64,000 bases of DNA from Vicinamibacterales bacterium (GTDB taxonomy: Bacteria > Acidobacteriota > Vicinamibacteria > Vicinamibacterales > UBA823): the NCBI GenBank assembly GCA_036012125.1, contig DASCOS010000025.1, positions 1 through 64,000 of the forward strand, in the 5' to 3' direction. The notes under the pieces are model-generated. The model was not told the origin of the DNA. It did no database searches and was given only the letters and a program-made list of their open reading frames with translations. This document shows, piece by piece, positions 36,222 to 45,360 of the stretch. The position numbers were made by a program, and so were the translations under genes. How positions within the stretch are numbered: position 1 is the first letter of the stretch; the number at the start of each line of letters is the position of its first letter.

Positions 36222-37835
36222 GTGCAACACTCTATCGATATCGGTCGGTTCCCCTGGATCCGGCGTCTCGCCGTAGATTACGCTCTCAATTACAGCTCCC
36301 TAGCACCATTCTTTGCTGGAGATCCCTCTACACCGGAGGCGTGGCGGAAAGCGATCACGCGCCGTCATAACTTACGTCCTCCGAGTGCCTTTACTGAGGT
36401 CCTCGCCGCGCAACAACAATCACGTGGAGCTCCATCTGAGGCTCTAGCCGCTACCGAGAAACTAGGGCGACCAGATACCGTAGCCATCGTCACCGGCCAG
36501 CAGGCCGGCTTATTTGGTGGCCCCCTTTTCACTCTGCTAAAGGCAGTGACGGCCATCAAGCTGGCCAGGCGACTCTCTCAGGAACAGAGTGTGCCAGTTG
36601 TCGCCGTGTTCTGGGTCGACGCAGAAGACCACGACTGGAACGAGGTTGCCTCGTGTGCTGTTCTCGATGCCGACTGCCAGGTCAGACGAGTAGTGGCAGA
36701 ACCACCGCCAGGCGCCGGTGAGATGCCCGTAGGTTCTCTCAAGCTAGGCGACGGTGCCTCAACCGCTATCGACGCTATAGCTAACGCACTCCCACCGAGC
36801 GAGTTCACCGCGACAACAATCAAGGACCTACGTCGGACGTACCAGAGCGGTACGACCATGTCTAAGGCGTTCAGTCTCTGGCTGGAAACGGTTCTTGGTG
36901 CGGAGGGTCTTATCCTCTTCGATTCCTCTGACCCGGCAGCTAAACCATTTGTCAGAACTCTTTTTGAACAAGAACTGCGAAACACCCAAACCGCGGCATT
37001 GGCAACCGAGGCCGGCAAACAACTAGTCGCAAGGGGCTATCACGCGCAAGTTACCCCACATCCAGAGAGCGTGGCGCTCTTCCGGGTAGACGGTGCTAGG
37101 CATTCAATTCGTCGGAGTAATAACAGGTTCACCGTCGGTAACGCACCGGTGGAACTCAACGTTCTACTTAAAACGCTTGACCAGCATCCCGAACAGTTCA
37201 GTCCGAACGTACTGCTTAGACCGCTCGTGCAAGACACTTTATTCCCGACGGTCTGCTACGTTCCCGGACCCAACGAGCTCGCATATCTTGCACAACTTAG
37301 AAACATCTATGAGCTCTTTGAAGTGCCAATGCCACTTATCTATCCCCGTGATAGTGCCACCTTGCTCGACTCGACCGGTGCGAGATTCCTCAAGCGCAAC
37401 AATCTTTCGCTTGAAGCCCTCCAGCCACAGGACGAGGCCGCTCTGAACCAATTGCTAAAGGCACAACTACCGGAAGCGGTCAGGCAATCGATTGACGATG
37501 CTCGCCGTGCAATTCAGACCCGCATCGACACAATTATTGAAACCGTTCCGGCCGTCGACTCGACCCTGGTCGGTGCCGCACGATCAACTCTGGGCCGGAT
37601 GGACCACGACCTCACAGCTCTTCACAAGAAAATCCTAAAGGCAGCAAAACGAAACGACGCTACGCTCCGGCGGCAGTTCGTGTGCACTCAGACACAGGCA
37701 TTCCCGGAAGGCCACCCCCAAGAACGCGTATTGGGATTCGTGGGTTTTGTGAATCGCTTAGGACCTACACTAGTCGAAGGTCTTCTTAACGAATTACCTC
37801 TGGATCCAAGGAACCACGCGCTCATCACGCCTTGA
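36222..37835 (+). CDS. bshC: Bacillithiol biosynthesis cysteine-adding enzyme
   Basis: 537 residues, the family's length. BshC adds cysteine to glucosaminyl-malate in the last step of bacillithiol synthesis. Family blocks: VTGQQAGLFGGPLFTLLKAV, FWVDAEDHDWNEV, LRPLVQDTLFPTVCYVPGPN and ELAYLAQLRNIYELF. It starts at GTG 36222 without a clear ribosome-binding site. BshA and BshB are not in the window. The gene implies that bacillithiol is the low-molecular-weight thiol here, known from Firmicutes, Deinococci, Bacteroidota and Acidobacteriota. Confidence 0.95.
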   Translation: MQHSIDIGRFPWIRRLAVDYALNYSSLAPFFAGDPSTPEAWRKAITRRHNLRPPSAFTEVLAAQQQSRGAPSEALAATEKLGRPDTVAIVTGQQAGLFGGPLFTLLKAVTAIKLARRLSQEQSVPVVAVFWVDAEDHDWNEVASCAVLDADCQVRRVVAEPPPGAGEMPVGSLKLGDGASTAIDAIANALPPSEFTATTIKDLRRTYQSGTTMSKAFSLWLETVLGAEGLILFDSSDPAAKPFVRTLFEQELRNTQTAALATEAGKQLVARGYHAQVTPHPESVALFRVDGARHSIRRSNNRFTVGNAPVELNVLLKTLDQHPEQFSPNVLLRPLVQDTLFPTVCYVPGPNELAYLAQLRNIYELFEVPMPLIYPRDSATLLDSTGARFLKRNNLSLEALQPQDEAALNQLLKAQLPEAVRQSIDDARRAIQTRIDTIIETVPAVDSTLVGAARSTLGRMDHDLTALHKKILKAAKRNDATLRRQFVCTQTQAFPEGHPQERVLGFVGFVNRLGPTLVEGLLNELPLDPRNHALITP

Positions 37836-37865
37836 CCTCGGCCGTGCCACGCTCCGTGACCCTGT

Positions 37866-37871
37866 TATAAT
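37866..37871 (+). promoter_or_regulatory. TATAAT hexamer upstream of xdhC
   Basis: A consensus -10 hexamer about 60 bases before ATG 37933, between bshC and xdhC. No well-spaced -35 is visible (TTGACC at 37832 is too far). A weak call. Confidence 0.3.
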
Positions 37872-37932
37872 CAGGCTTGATGCCCAGAAGGCGGAGAGCA
37901 TGGTCCAATAGCCCTCGGGCCAGTAGACCACG

Positions 37933-38778
37933 ATGAGTCAGGAAGTCTTTAAAGCCGTTGCCCAAGCGCTGGCGGATGGAGAGCCCGCAGCTCTAGTTAC
38001 CATCGTCAAGACCCAGGGATCCACGCCACAGCGCGTCGGTGCAAAGATGCTAGTCTATGCTGACGGTCGCACGGTTGGTACGATTGGTGGCGGCTGCTAT
38101 GAAAATGACGCGTTTTGGAAAGCTCGCGAAGCCCTAGAAGACCGACGCCCAGTCATCGCCAACTATGAGCTAAGCGACGACTTTGCTGAGGAGAGCGGGC
38201 TGGTGTGCGGTGGGCAGATGGAAATCTACATCGAACCGTTGGAACCATCACCTCCTCTCTACATCGTTGGGGCCGGCCATATTGCCTACCATCTGGCCTC
38301 CATCGCCGCTGGCGTTGGATTCCAGATCCATGTCGTGGACGATCGAGAGAAATTCGCTAATCCGGAAAGGTTTCCGGATGCAGTTGAAGTGGTCGTGGAA
38401 TCAATCCCTGACTGGTTACACCGTGAGAATATTCCGTCCTATGCTTACGCGGTTATCGTCACACGGGGCCACCGTCATGATTTGGATGCACTGCGTGCTC
38501 TGGCAGCGCGAGACCTGCGCTATTTAGGCCTGATCGGCAGCCGGGCCAAAGTGACCCGGATCTTTGAAGCGCTGCTTGAGGAATCCATGCCGGCCGAATG
38601 TCTCAAGCGCGTACATGCGCCCATCGGTTTGGACATCGGCGCTGTCACGCCCCAGGAAATCGCCGTCAGCATTCTCGCCGAGCTAATTGCCGTCAAGTAT
38701 GGCAAAACCAACCGCGATAATGCCGAGTCAACTGTTTCCTCGCTACGGTGGACACCGAAAAGCGTTGAGACCAACTGA
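37933..38778 (+). CDS. XdhC/CoxI family molybdoenzyme maturation protein
   Basis: 281 residues. The N-terminal CoxI-like domain has ALVTIVKTQGSTPQRVGAKM and GTIGGGCYENDAFWKA. The C-terminal Rossmann domain has PLYIVGAGHIAYHLASIAAG, VTRGHRHDLDALRALAARDL and YLGLIGSRAKV. XdhC proteins deliver sulfurated molybdenum cofactor to xanthine-dehydrogenase-type enzymes. No such enzyme is in this window. It lies seven bases before hrcA, an unusual neighbour. Confidence 0.93.
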   Translation: MSQEVFKAVAQALADGEPAALVTIVKTQGSTPQRVGAKMLVYADGRTVGTIGGGCYENDAFWKAREALEDRRPVIANYELSDDFAEESGLVCGGQMEIYIEPLEPSPPLYIVGAGHIAYHLASIAAGVGFQIHVVDDREKFANPERFPDAVEVVVESIPDWLHRENIPSYAYAVIVTRGHRHDLDALRALAARDLRYLGLIGSRAKVTRIFEALLEESMPAECLKRVHAPIGLDIGAVTPQEIAVSILAELIAVKYGKTNRDNAESTVSSLRWTPKSVETN

Positions 38779-38785
38779 CCAACTT

Positions 38786-39880
38786 ATGACCCCAGCTTCC
38801 TCTCCACAACACCGCCGCGCTAGACAACACCCGCCACAATTATCTAGCCGCGCACGAGCAATCCTCGCGGCTGTCGTCCGGAGCTACATCGAGCGCGGTG
38901 AACCAGTTTCCTCGCTATGGCTCACTCGGCATAGCCGTTTCGGTGTCTCATCAGCCACTCTTCGTAACAACATGGCGGAGCTTGAGGAACTCGGATACGT
39001 CCACCAACCTCATGCCTCAGCCGGTCGTATACCTACCGACCGTGGTTACCGATGCTACGTTGACCTCTTACTCGAGGCCAGAAGACCGGCGCGCTCATCT
39101 CGGAATGTCGAAGCGAGACTTCGGCAGGCATCAGCGCTTGGCAATTTACTCAACAATGTGCCACACGAGTTATCGCGCGCTTCGCATCATCTCGGTTTCG
39201 CAATGGCACCCTCAGGCGAAGGATCGGTACTCAAACAGATTAACTTTGTTCCGCTCGACAGGCAGCGCGTACTGGTCGTCGTCGTGTCGGCCTCTGGACA
39301 CGTCTCCCACAAAGTCGTAAGTGTCTCTGAAGCCTTACGACCCGTAGACCTTACACAGGCCGCAAACTATCTGAATCAGGAATTTGCAGGACTGCCATTG
39401 TACGAAGTACGCACCGCAATCGTTGAACAACTCGAAAGTGAACGAACTTTGTGCAACGCATTACGTAAACGTGCGTTACGCCTCGCTCGTAACACACTCG
39501 AAAATCTATCGGAAAGCTCATTATTCGTCCAGGGCACCTCCTTCCTCATCGACAACGCAACGGATAATGACGACTCATCTTCCATGTCAAGCCTGAGCAC
39601 CCTTTTCGAGATGATCGAGGAAAAAGATCGTCTCGTGCGACTCCTAAACAGATATATCGATGATCCGGGCATGATCGTCATTATCGGTGCGGAACATCGC
39701 ACAGAAAATCTTAAGAACCTTAGCTTGGTAGCCTCGACGTACTTCGACGGCAATCAGACCGGTTGCGTCGGCATCATTGGACCGAGACGAATGCGTTACG
39801 ATCGGTCAATTGCGGCTGTGGAAGGAGTCTCCCGTACAGTTAGCCGACTACTAGGCACCGGCGGCACCTGGGCTAACTGA
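38786..39880 (+). CDS. hrcA: Heat-inducible transcription repressor
   Basis: 364 residues. The N-terminal winged helix (SSRARAILAAVVRSYIERGE, then PVSSLWLTRHSRFGVSSATL) is followed by LRNNMAELEELGYVHQPHAS and AGRIPTDRGYRCYVD, diagnostic of HrcA. The C-terminal GAF-like dimerisation part includes VGIIGPRRMRYDR. ATG 38786 gives a normal length; the frame extends to 38687 inside xdhC. It heads hrcA-grpE-dnaJ. I saw no CIRCE element (TTAGCACTC with its inverted copy) upstream. Confidence 0.93.
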   Translation: MTPASSPQHRRARQHPPQLSSRARAILAAVVRSYIERGEPVSSLWLTRHSRFGVSSATLRNNMAELEELGYVHQPHASAGRIPTDRGYRCYVDLLLEARRPARSSRNVEARLRQASALGNLLNNVPHELSRASHHLGFAMAPSGEGSVLKQINFVPLDRQRVLVVVVSASGHVSHKVVSVSEALRPVDLTQAANYLNQEFAGLPLYEVRTAIVEQLESERTLCNALRKRALRLARNTLENLSESSLFVQGTSFLIDNATDNDDSSSMSSLSTLFEMIEEKDRLVRLLNRYIDDPGMIVIIGAEHRTENLKNLSLVASTYFDGNQTGCVGIIGPRRMRYDRSIAAVEGVSRTVSRLLGTGGTWAN

Positions 39881-39888
39881 ACGAGAAG

Positions 39889-40458
39889 ATGATGAGCGAC
39901 GACGCGCATTCTGTACCTCCCGAGGAGGCTCCTGAGCCTGAAACGGCATCCGATTCCCAGCACGATAACGCAGCAGAGGGTGATGAGACAGTCAACACTC
40001 CTCCTGCGGAAGAAGTTGGTAAACAACGCGATGAGTATTACGACCTACTACTCCGAAAGACGGCCGAGTTCGATAACTATCGTAAGCGAGTCGAGCGGGA
40101 ACGTCGTGAACTGCTTCAAAGTGCTGGCGCCGAAATACTCGAACAACTACTGCCGATCATGGACGATCTCGAGCGAGCGCTTGACGCCATCGAGAACAGT
40201 GAGACCACCGATGGTGACGCTTATCTCAAAGGCTTTGAAATCATCCGTCAGCAGCTACTTGACCTCCTCAGTAAACACCGCGTAACACCGATGGATGTGC
40301 TCGGAGCGGACTTCGATCCACATTTTCATCAGGCAGTTGCCCATGAACCAAGTGCAACACATCGAGACGGAGAGGTAACTGAGGAGCTTCGTCGGGGTTA
40401 CATGCTCGGCGACCGACTGCTCAGGCCGGCCATGGTGAAGGTGGCCAAACGTGAGTAA
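39889..40458 (+). CDS. grpE: Nucleotide exchange factor GrpE
   Basis: 189 residues. An acidic N-terminus ([13 protein letters not shown]) leads into the long coiled-coil ([20 protein letters not shown]) and the beta domain with [15 protein letters not shown] and [17 protein letters not shown]. It releases ADP from DnaK. It starts eight bases after hrcA and overlaps dnaJ by eight bases. ATG 39892 is an equal alternative. Confidence 0.95.
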   Translation: MMSDDAHSVPPEEAPEPETASDSQHDNAAEGDETVNTPPAEEVGKQRDEYYDLLLRKTAEFDNYRKRVERERRELLQSAGAEILEQLLPIMDDLERALDAIENSETTDGDAYLKGFEIIRQQLLDLLSKHRVTPMDVLGADFDPHFHQAVAHEPSATHRDGEVTEELRRGYMLGDRLLRPAMVKVAKRE

Positions 40459-41593
40459 GCGAGACTGTTACGAAGTCTTAGGGGTGGCGCGTGACGCCAG
40501 CGGCCAGGACATCAAGAGTGCCTACCGGAAGCTCGCCCTCAAATATCACCCCGATCGAAATCCTGGTGACTCGGTGGCCGAAGAACAATTCAAGGAGGCC
40601 GCTGAAGCCTACGCCATACTTGCCGACCATGAGAAACGCGCCGCCTACGATCGCTTCGGCCACGCTGGACTCAGCGGATCACCGAGCGGCGGAGTTGATC
40701 CTACAATTTTCGAGGATTTCGGCGACATTCTTGGAAATCTTGGTGATGTTTTTGGTTTCGGCGATATGTTCGGTGGTCGGCGCCGTGCAGGCCCTCGACG
40801 TGGCGCTGATCTTCGCTATGACCTAGACATCTCATTCGAGGACGCAGCACACGGTTCAGAAACCACGCTACAGCTCCCAAGGGAAGAACCCTGCCAGGGC
40901 TGTAAAGGATCGAGGGCTGCGCCTGGCAGTACCCCTGACACCTGTTCTCAGTGCGGTGGGCGCGGACAACTCCATTATCAACAAGGCTTCCTCACCGTTG
41001 CCCGCACATGTGGTCGGTGTCGCGGAGCGGGTAAGGTAATTTCGACGCCGTGCGAAGCCTGCGGTGGGACCGGACACATCACGCAGGATCGAAAACTCAC
41101 GGTGAAGATCCCAGCCGGCATCTCAACCGACCAGCGACTAAGATTACAAGGCGAAGGTGAGTTGGGTGAACGTGGTGCGCCGCCAGGTGACCTGTATGTC
41201 GTCGTGCACGTTGCCGAGCATCAATTCTTCCAACGTAACGGAGATGACCTACTGTGCGTAGTTCCCGTTCCATATCCGACCATGATTTTGGGCGGTAACA
41301 TCACAGTGCCAACACTGAATGGAGATGAATCTGTCGTTGTACCCAAAGGCACGCAGACAGGAGCTAGGTTCCGCGTGAAGGGTAAGGGAATGCCAAATGT
41401 GAGCGGTAGAGGCCAAGGCGATCTATTCATTGAGGTCCAGGTTGACACTCCCACCCGAATTTCAAAAGAACAACAAGTGCTGCTAGAAAAGCTAGCCAGG
41501 ACAATGGAAGACCATAAGGTGGAGCCACGCAGTCGAGCGGCTAGAGACGAAGACCGTCCGTTCTTCGAGCGAGTCAAGAACATCTTCGGTTAA
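40451..41593 (+). CDS. dnaJ: Chaperone protein DnaJ
   Basis: 380 residues. The J-domain with HPDRNPGD is followed by a Gly/Phe-rich linker ([20 protein letters not shown]), four zinc motifs and two substrate-binding domains. The first zinc motif reads CQGCKGSRA, missing the usual final Gly pattern; the other three ([24 protein letters not shown]) are canonical. GTG start overlaps grpE. dnaK is not between or beside these genes. Confidence 0.95.
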   Translation: MSKRDCYEVLGVARDASGQDIKSAYRKLALKYHPDRNPGDSVAEEQFKEAAEAYAILADHEKRAAYDRFGHAGLSGSPSGGVDPTIFEDFGDILGNLGDVFGFGDMFGGRRRAGPRRGADLRYDLDISFEDAAHGSETTLQLPREEPCQGCKGSRAAPGSTPDTCSQCGGRGQLHYQQGFLTVARTCGRCRGAGKVISTPCEACGGTGHITQDRKLTVKIPAGISTDQRLRLQGEGELGERGAPPGDLYVVVHVAEHQFFQRNGDDLLCVVPVPYPTMILGGNITVPTLNGDESVVVPKGTQTGARFRVKGKGMPNVSGRGQGDLFIEVQVDTPTRISKEQQVLLEKLARTMEDHKVEPRSRAARDEDRPFFERVKNIFG

Positions 41594-41773
41594 GTCATGG
41601 GCCCGCGCTTCGAATAGAACTGCCCTTTTCAGGAGCATCAGCGAGCCGCCAACCTAGCGGTCTCATTGCTAGACGATTACCACCCGACTGGGATCGAAGT
41701 GCGTGGAAGTATTTGGGAGGGTTGCCTCTCTACATGGATCGCACAAACATGACGGCGCCCGAGGACATTATCG

Positions 41774-42520
41774 TCACGAGTCATCCCAAAGACAGACTAG
41801 CATGGCCAAAGCAACGATAGGTACGGTCTCCGCGCGCAAAATTCGACCACCGAGCGTCACTACCTGAAAACCTTCCGAAATGAATCGATTTAGGTCATCC
41901 GTGGCCCAACCACCTTCAGGACCGACGGCAAGGGAGACGGACTGAGGCTGCGGTTGCAAAGCTAGGCTTCTTGGGCGAACTGCATCGGCACGAGAAACCC
42001 CTGGCTCAACCAGAACGAGGCGTAACTTGGATTGATCGGTGGACGTGAACGCTTCGACCGTCGCCACTTCGCGTATCTCAGGAACCACGGCCCGACCGCA
42101 TTGCTTAGCTGCCGCCACGGCGATTCGCTGCCACCTGGCAACACCCCCGCTCCGAAGAATCGACGGCCCATGCACAGCCTGGCGTGTTGCCCGAAGTGGT
42201 TGAACGACCGAAACACCAAGCATTGTGGCTTCACGAACACCAACATCGAACCTCCGGCCTTTTAGCACTACCGCCGCCAACGTAATAGTGACGGAAGCCT
42301 CTGGCGCCGGAACTGTTGGCTCAAGGAGCCGGACGGTTACACCCAAGCGCCCCACACTCTCTACTCGGGCCAAGTATTCGGAACCCTGACCATCGAACAC
42401 GCGTATTTCGTCTTTGACGCCAAGGCGTAGGACTTGGCAAAGGTGCCTGGATTCGTCTAGCGAGAGCACAATAGCCTCACCGACTTGTTTCAAGTCAGGC
42501 GCAAAGAAGCGTGACCGCAT
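41774..42520 (-). CDS. rsmE: 16S rRNA (uracil-1498 N3) methyltransferase
   Basis: 248 residues. The N-terminal PUA-like domain starts MRSRFFAPDL. The SPOUT domain ends in LAVGPEGGWATDDLNRFISE and TLGGRILRAETVPIVAL, the knotted SAM-binding signature of RsmE. ATG 42520 is preceded by TATAAT at seven bases, so the mRNA may be leaderless. It converges with dnaJ, and its promoter faces that of the kinase at 42621. Confidence 0.93.
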   Translation of the reverse strand: MRSRFFAPDLKQVGEAIVLSLDESRHLCQVLRLGVKDEIRVFDGQGSEYLARVESVGRLGVTVRLLEPTVPAPEASVTITLAAVVLKGRRFDVGVREATMLGVSVVQPLRATRQAVHGPSILRSGGVARWQRIAVAAAKQCGRAVVPEIREVATVEAFTSTDQSKLRLVLVEPGVSRADAVRPRSLALQPQPQSVSLAVGPEGGWATDDLNRFISEGFQVVTLGGRILRAETVPIVALAMLVCLWDDS

Positions 42521-42527
42521 TGGAAAG

Positions 42528-42533
42528 ATTATA
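42528..42533 (-). promoter_or_regulatory. -10 element TATAAT, seven bases before ATG 42520
   Basis: Minus-strand TATAAT, then CTTTCCA, then ATG of rsmE: the same arrangement as at 6473, 7068 and 14622. Confidence 0.45.
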
Positions 42534-42604
42534 GTGCTCGATGAGACAGAAAGACCCTGTTGCAAGACCTATGTCAAACCATCAAGACATCACTGGTTTC
42601 ACGC

Positions 42605-42610
42605 TATACT
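42605..42610 (+). promoter_or_regulatory. -10 element TATACT, ten bases before ATG 42621
   Basis: TATACT, then CCCTATCAGG, then ATG. The expected mRNA would have a leader of only about three bases. Confidence 0.35.
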
Positions 42611-42620
42611 CCCTATCAGG

Positions 42621-43598
42621 ATGCTGGTTCGTGGTCAAACACTTGGTAAGTACAAGATTCTCAAAACGCTGGGCAGCGGCGGATTCGGCACAGTATACCT
42701 AGCTAACGATACTTTTATCGATAAGCAGGTTGCCCTTAAAGTTCCTCATCGACAGAATCTTGATTTCGGTAAACAGCTTCAAGAACCTCGGCTACTCGCC
42801 ACCCTCAACCATCCCAACGTGGTCGGGATCACGACCGCCGAAAAACAAGACAATGTATTCTTCATCGTGATGGAATACGTCCCCGGTGAAACACTTGAAG
42901 ATCTGATTACAGTAAATGGCGCACTTGAAGTCGGTCACGCACTCGAATACATAAGGCAGATTTGTAAAGCGGTGGACCATGCACACCAGCAAAATGTTCT
43001 ACACCGTGACCTCCGACCGGGCAATGTGCTCATCTCGACCACCGACGTTGTGAAGATCCTTGATTTCGGCACCTCTCGGTACCTAGAAGCCGCAGCCCAT
43101 GGGACAACTATCATCGGTAGTCCACCCTACATGGCGCCGGAACAGTTCTACGGTAAAGCAGTTTTCGCTTCGGATATTTACTCGTTAGGCGTAACGATGT
43201 ACGAAATGCTGACAGGGACTCTTCCCTACGATACCCCTACTCCATCGGACCTCGAGAAACTGATGAGCGGCAAGCTTGTCACCGCTCCGAGATTGCGAAA
43301 CAAGAGAATTCCAACTCCAGTCAGCGACATTGTCATGCGCGCTATGGCGCCGGAGATTTCCAACCGCTACCAACGGGCTAGTGAATTACACGCTGCCCTG
43401 AACGAAGAGAGGTCATTTGAATCTCGACCGAAAGCCTCCCACACACCATCCACCTCTGAAGCCAGCCGAATCACCCCCTCGATTGGAATACGGGTGACAC
43501 CAACGCCAAAGTTCTGCTACAACTGTAGCAAACCGCTTCCGGGCGGGCGTGGTACCCCATCAGGGTGTCCGTTCTGCGGTGCAGAGATCGAGCCGTAG
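42621..43598 (+). CDS. Serine/threonine protein kinase with C-terminal zinc ribbon
   Basis: 325 residues. Kinase motifs are complete: glycine loop (LGSGGFGTVY), Lys40 (VALK), HRDLRPGNV (Asp130; the usual K is R) and DFG (148-150), then SPPYMAPEQFYG. It should be active, unlike the pseudokinase at 34-36 kb. There is no transmembrane segment. A Ser/Pro-rich linker leads to a C-terminal zinc ribbon (CYNCSKPLP, then GCPFCGAEIEP), probably a protein- or nucleic acid-binding tail. ATG 42621 matches the start of the kinase fold; the frame is open further upstream. Confidence 0.9.
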   Translation: MLVRGQTLGKYKILKTLGSGGFGTVYLANDTFIDKQVALKVPHRQNLDFGKQLQEPRLLATLNHPNVVGITTAEKQDNVFFIVMEYVPGETLEDLITVNGALEVGHALEYIRQICKAVDHAHQQNVLHRDLRPGNVLISTTDVVKILDFGTSRYLEAAAHGTTIIGSPPYMAPEQFYGKAVFASDIYSLGVTMYEMLTGTLPYDTPTPSDLEKLMSGKLVTAPRLRNKRIPTPVSDIVMRAMAPEISNRYQRASELHAALNEERSFESRPKASHTPSTSEASRITPSIGIRVTPTPKFCYNCSKPLPGGRGTPSGCPFCGAEIEP

Positions 43599-43620
43599 TG
43601 CTACACTTAATATGATTCTT

Positions 43621-43641
43621 GAGCGTGTTTAGAACACACTC
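43621..43641. promoter_or_regulatory. Inverted repeat upstream of ilvE
   Basis: Arms GAGCGTGTT and AACACACTC around TAG, one mismatched pair. It lies 30 bases before ATG 43672 and after a possible -10 (TAATAT near 43609). It could be a repressor site on ilvE or the end hairpin of the kinase gene; there is no T tail. Confidence 0.35.
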
Positions 43642-43671
43642 ACCACTCCTCTTCGCTCCAAGGAGTTTCCC

Positions 43672-44649
43672 ATGGGATTCACCGGCACCGGCAAGATCTG
43701 GATGAACGGGTCCTTGGTCGACTGGGCCGACGCCAAGATTCACATCGCCTCACACGTGGTCCATTATGGTAGTGGCGTGTTTGAGGGTGCACGGTGTTAC
43801 GACACGGAGCGTGGCCCAGCTTGCTTCCGCCTTGACGCGCACATGCGCCGGCTTGTGGACTCAGCCAAGATTTACCGTATGAAATATGCGCTGTCACAGG
43901 AACAGTTGGAAGACGCGGTTCTCGACACAATTCGAGCTAACCAGTATCGCGCCTGCTACATCAGGCCACTCATCTACCGGGGCTACGACACACTCGGCGT
44001 GAACCCGATGCCGTGTCCGGTCGAAGCCACTATCATGCTGTGGGAATGGGGCGCATACCTAGGTGAGGAGAGCATTACCAACGGTGTCGACGTCTGTGTC
44101 AGCTCGTGGTCTCGGAGCGCGCCGAATACCTTCCCGGCACTAGCTAAATCCACAGCAAATTATGCGAACGCCGGGCTAATTAAGATGGAAGCTGTGGTCA
44201 ACGGCTACAGTGAAGCAATCGCGCTTGACCCCGACGGTACGATAAGTGAAGGCAGCGGTCAGAACCTTTTCATCGTACGTGAGAATACGCTCTATACACC
44301 GGCGGTCGCGTCGTCGATTCTACCCGGGATTACGCGTCATTCAATCATAACGATTGCCCGAGACCTTGGCTTTACGGTTATCGAACAGGCGATTCCGCGT
44401 GAAATGCTTTATATCGCAGACGAGCTTTTCTTTGTAGGTACCGCCGTTGAAGTGACCCCAATTCGATCTGTCGATAAGGTCGAAATTGGCTTAGGTTCAC
44501 GGGGTCCAGTCACTGAAGCGATCCAACGCACCTTCTTCGATATCGTTAATGGTCGGGTTTCGGACGAGAAGGGATGGTTGCGTCCTGTTTACACTGATGA
44601 GGCAAACAAGAACCTTTCAAAACGGACGACAGTGAAGACCGAAAATTGA
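43672..44649 (+). CDS. ilvE: Branched-chain amino acid aminotransferase
   Basis: 325 residues, fold-type IV PLP enzyme performing the last step of Leu, Ile and Val synthesis. It shows IHIASHVVHYGSGVFEGARC, the PLP-lysine region PALAKSTANYANAGL, EAIALDPDGTISEGSGQNLF, and the C-terminal ELFFVGTAVEVTPIRSVD. AAGGAG seven bases before the ATG is one of the strongest ribosome-binding sites in the window. Confidence 0.95.
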   Translation: MGFTGTGKIWMNGSLVDWADAKIHIASHVVHYGSGVFEGARCYDTERGPACFRLDAHMRRLVDSAKIYRMKYALSQEQLEDAVLDTIRANQYRACYIRPLIYRGYDTLGVNPMPCPVEATIMLWEWGAYLGEESITNGVDVCVSSWSRSAPNTFPALAKSTANYANAGLIKMEAVVNGYSEAIALDPDGTISEGSGQNLFIVRENTLYTPAVASSILPGITRHSIITIARDLGFTVIEQAIPREMLYIADELFFVGTAVEVTPIRSVDKVEIGLGSRGPVTEAIQRTFFDIVNGRVSDEKGWLRPVYTDEANKNLSKRTTVKTEN

Positions 44650-44693
44650 GACGCTAATATTCACCCTGAAAAAACGGCGATGTATGGTTAAGG

Positions 44694-44709
44694 CTCGTCA
44701 ATTGACGAG
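44694..44709. promoter_or_regulatory. Perfect 16-bp palindrome between ilvE and recX
   Basis: CTCGTCAATTGACGAG is fully self-complementary. It lies 44 bases after ilvE and 124 before recX. It has no T tract, so it fits a dimeric repressor operator better than a terminator. A damage-response operator for recX is a speculative possibility. Confidence 0.45.
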
Positions 44710-44832
44710 TATTAGTTGAGTCACAATGGAATCGTAACGCCGAACCTTATTTCCAAACGACGTGGCATGAACGAATAAAGGTAGTCACTAGTTAATCAAT
44801 TATCGACCTTTAATCCAGCCGGTGAACATTGC

Positions 44833-45306
44833 GTGCCCTCTCGCACTCCGACGGACCCGTACACCTTCGGCTTAAATCTGCTCGCTAGGCGAGAGTTGTC
44901 TGAAATGCAACTCCGAGAGCGGTTCCGCAAGCGTAACTTTGAAACTCAAACAATTGAGGAAGCTCTTGATCGCTTACGCCAAGAGGGAGCCCTAGATGAC
45001 CGACGCACGGCCTTCGCATATGCCCGAACAGCCGTTCGACTAACAGCACGCGGTCGGCGCCGTATCCTTCAGGAAATCGTTGCGCGGGGGATTAATAAGG
45101 ATATTGCCCACGAGGCTGTCGAGGTCACTTTCGCTGACGTGGATGAGGCCAAGGTGCTGGCACGTGCGTTAGCGAAGCGACTCGACGGCCCAATTCAGGA
45201 TGCCGCACATTTACGCCGATTGCACCGTTCTCTCCAGCAGCAGGGATTTCCCACTTCGCTAATCGTCCCCGCACTAGCAGCGCATGCAACGAACATCAAG
45301 GAATAA
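44833..45306 (+). CDS. recX: Regulatory protein RecX
   Basis: 157 residues, made of three-helix repeats. RELSEMQLRERFRKRNF, RLRQEGALDDRRTAFAYART and ARGRRRILQEIVARGI are typical. RecX modulates RecA filaments. recA is not in the window. Starts at GTG 44833 with no clear ribosome-binding site; alaS follows 54 bases after its end. Confidence 0.9.
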   Translation: MPSRTPTDPYTFGLNLLARRELSEMQLRERFRKRNFETQTIEEALDRLRQEGALDDRRTAFAYARTAVRLTARGRRRILQEIVARGINKDIAHEAVEVTFADVDEAKVLARALAKRLDGPIQDAAHLRRLHRSLQQQGFPTSLIVPALAAHATNIKE

Positions 45307-45360
45307 CACAGCTGTCAGCCCCTGAGCATAACCTTGAGCAGATCGCTGTAAAATGACGTT

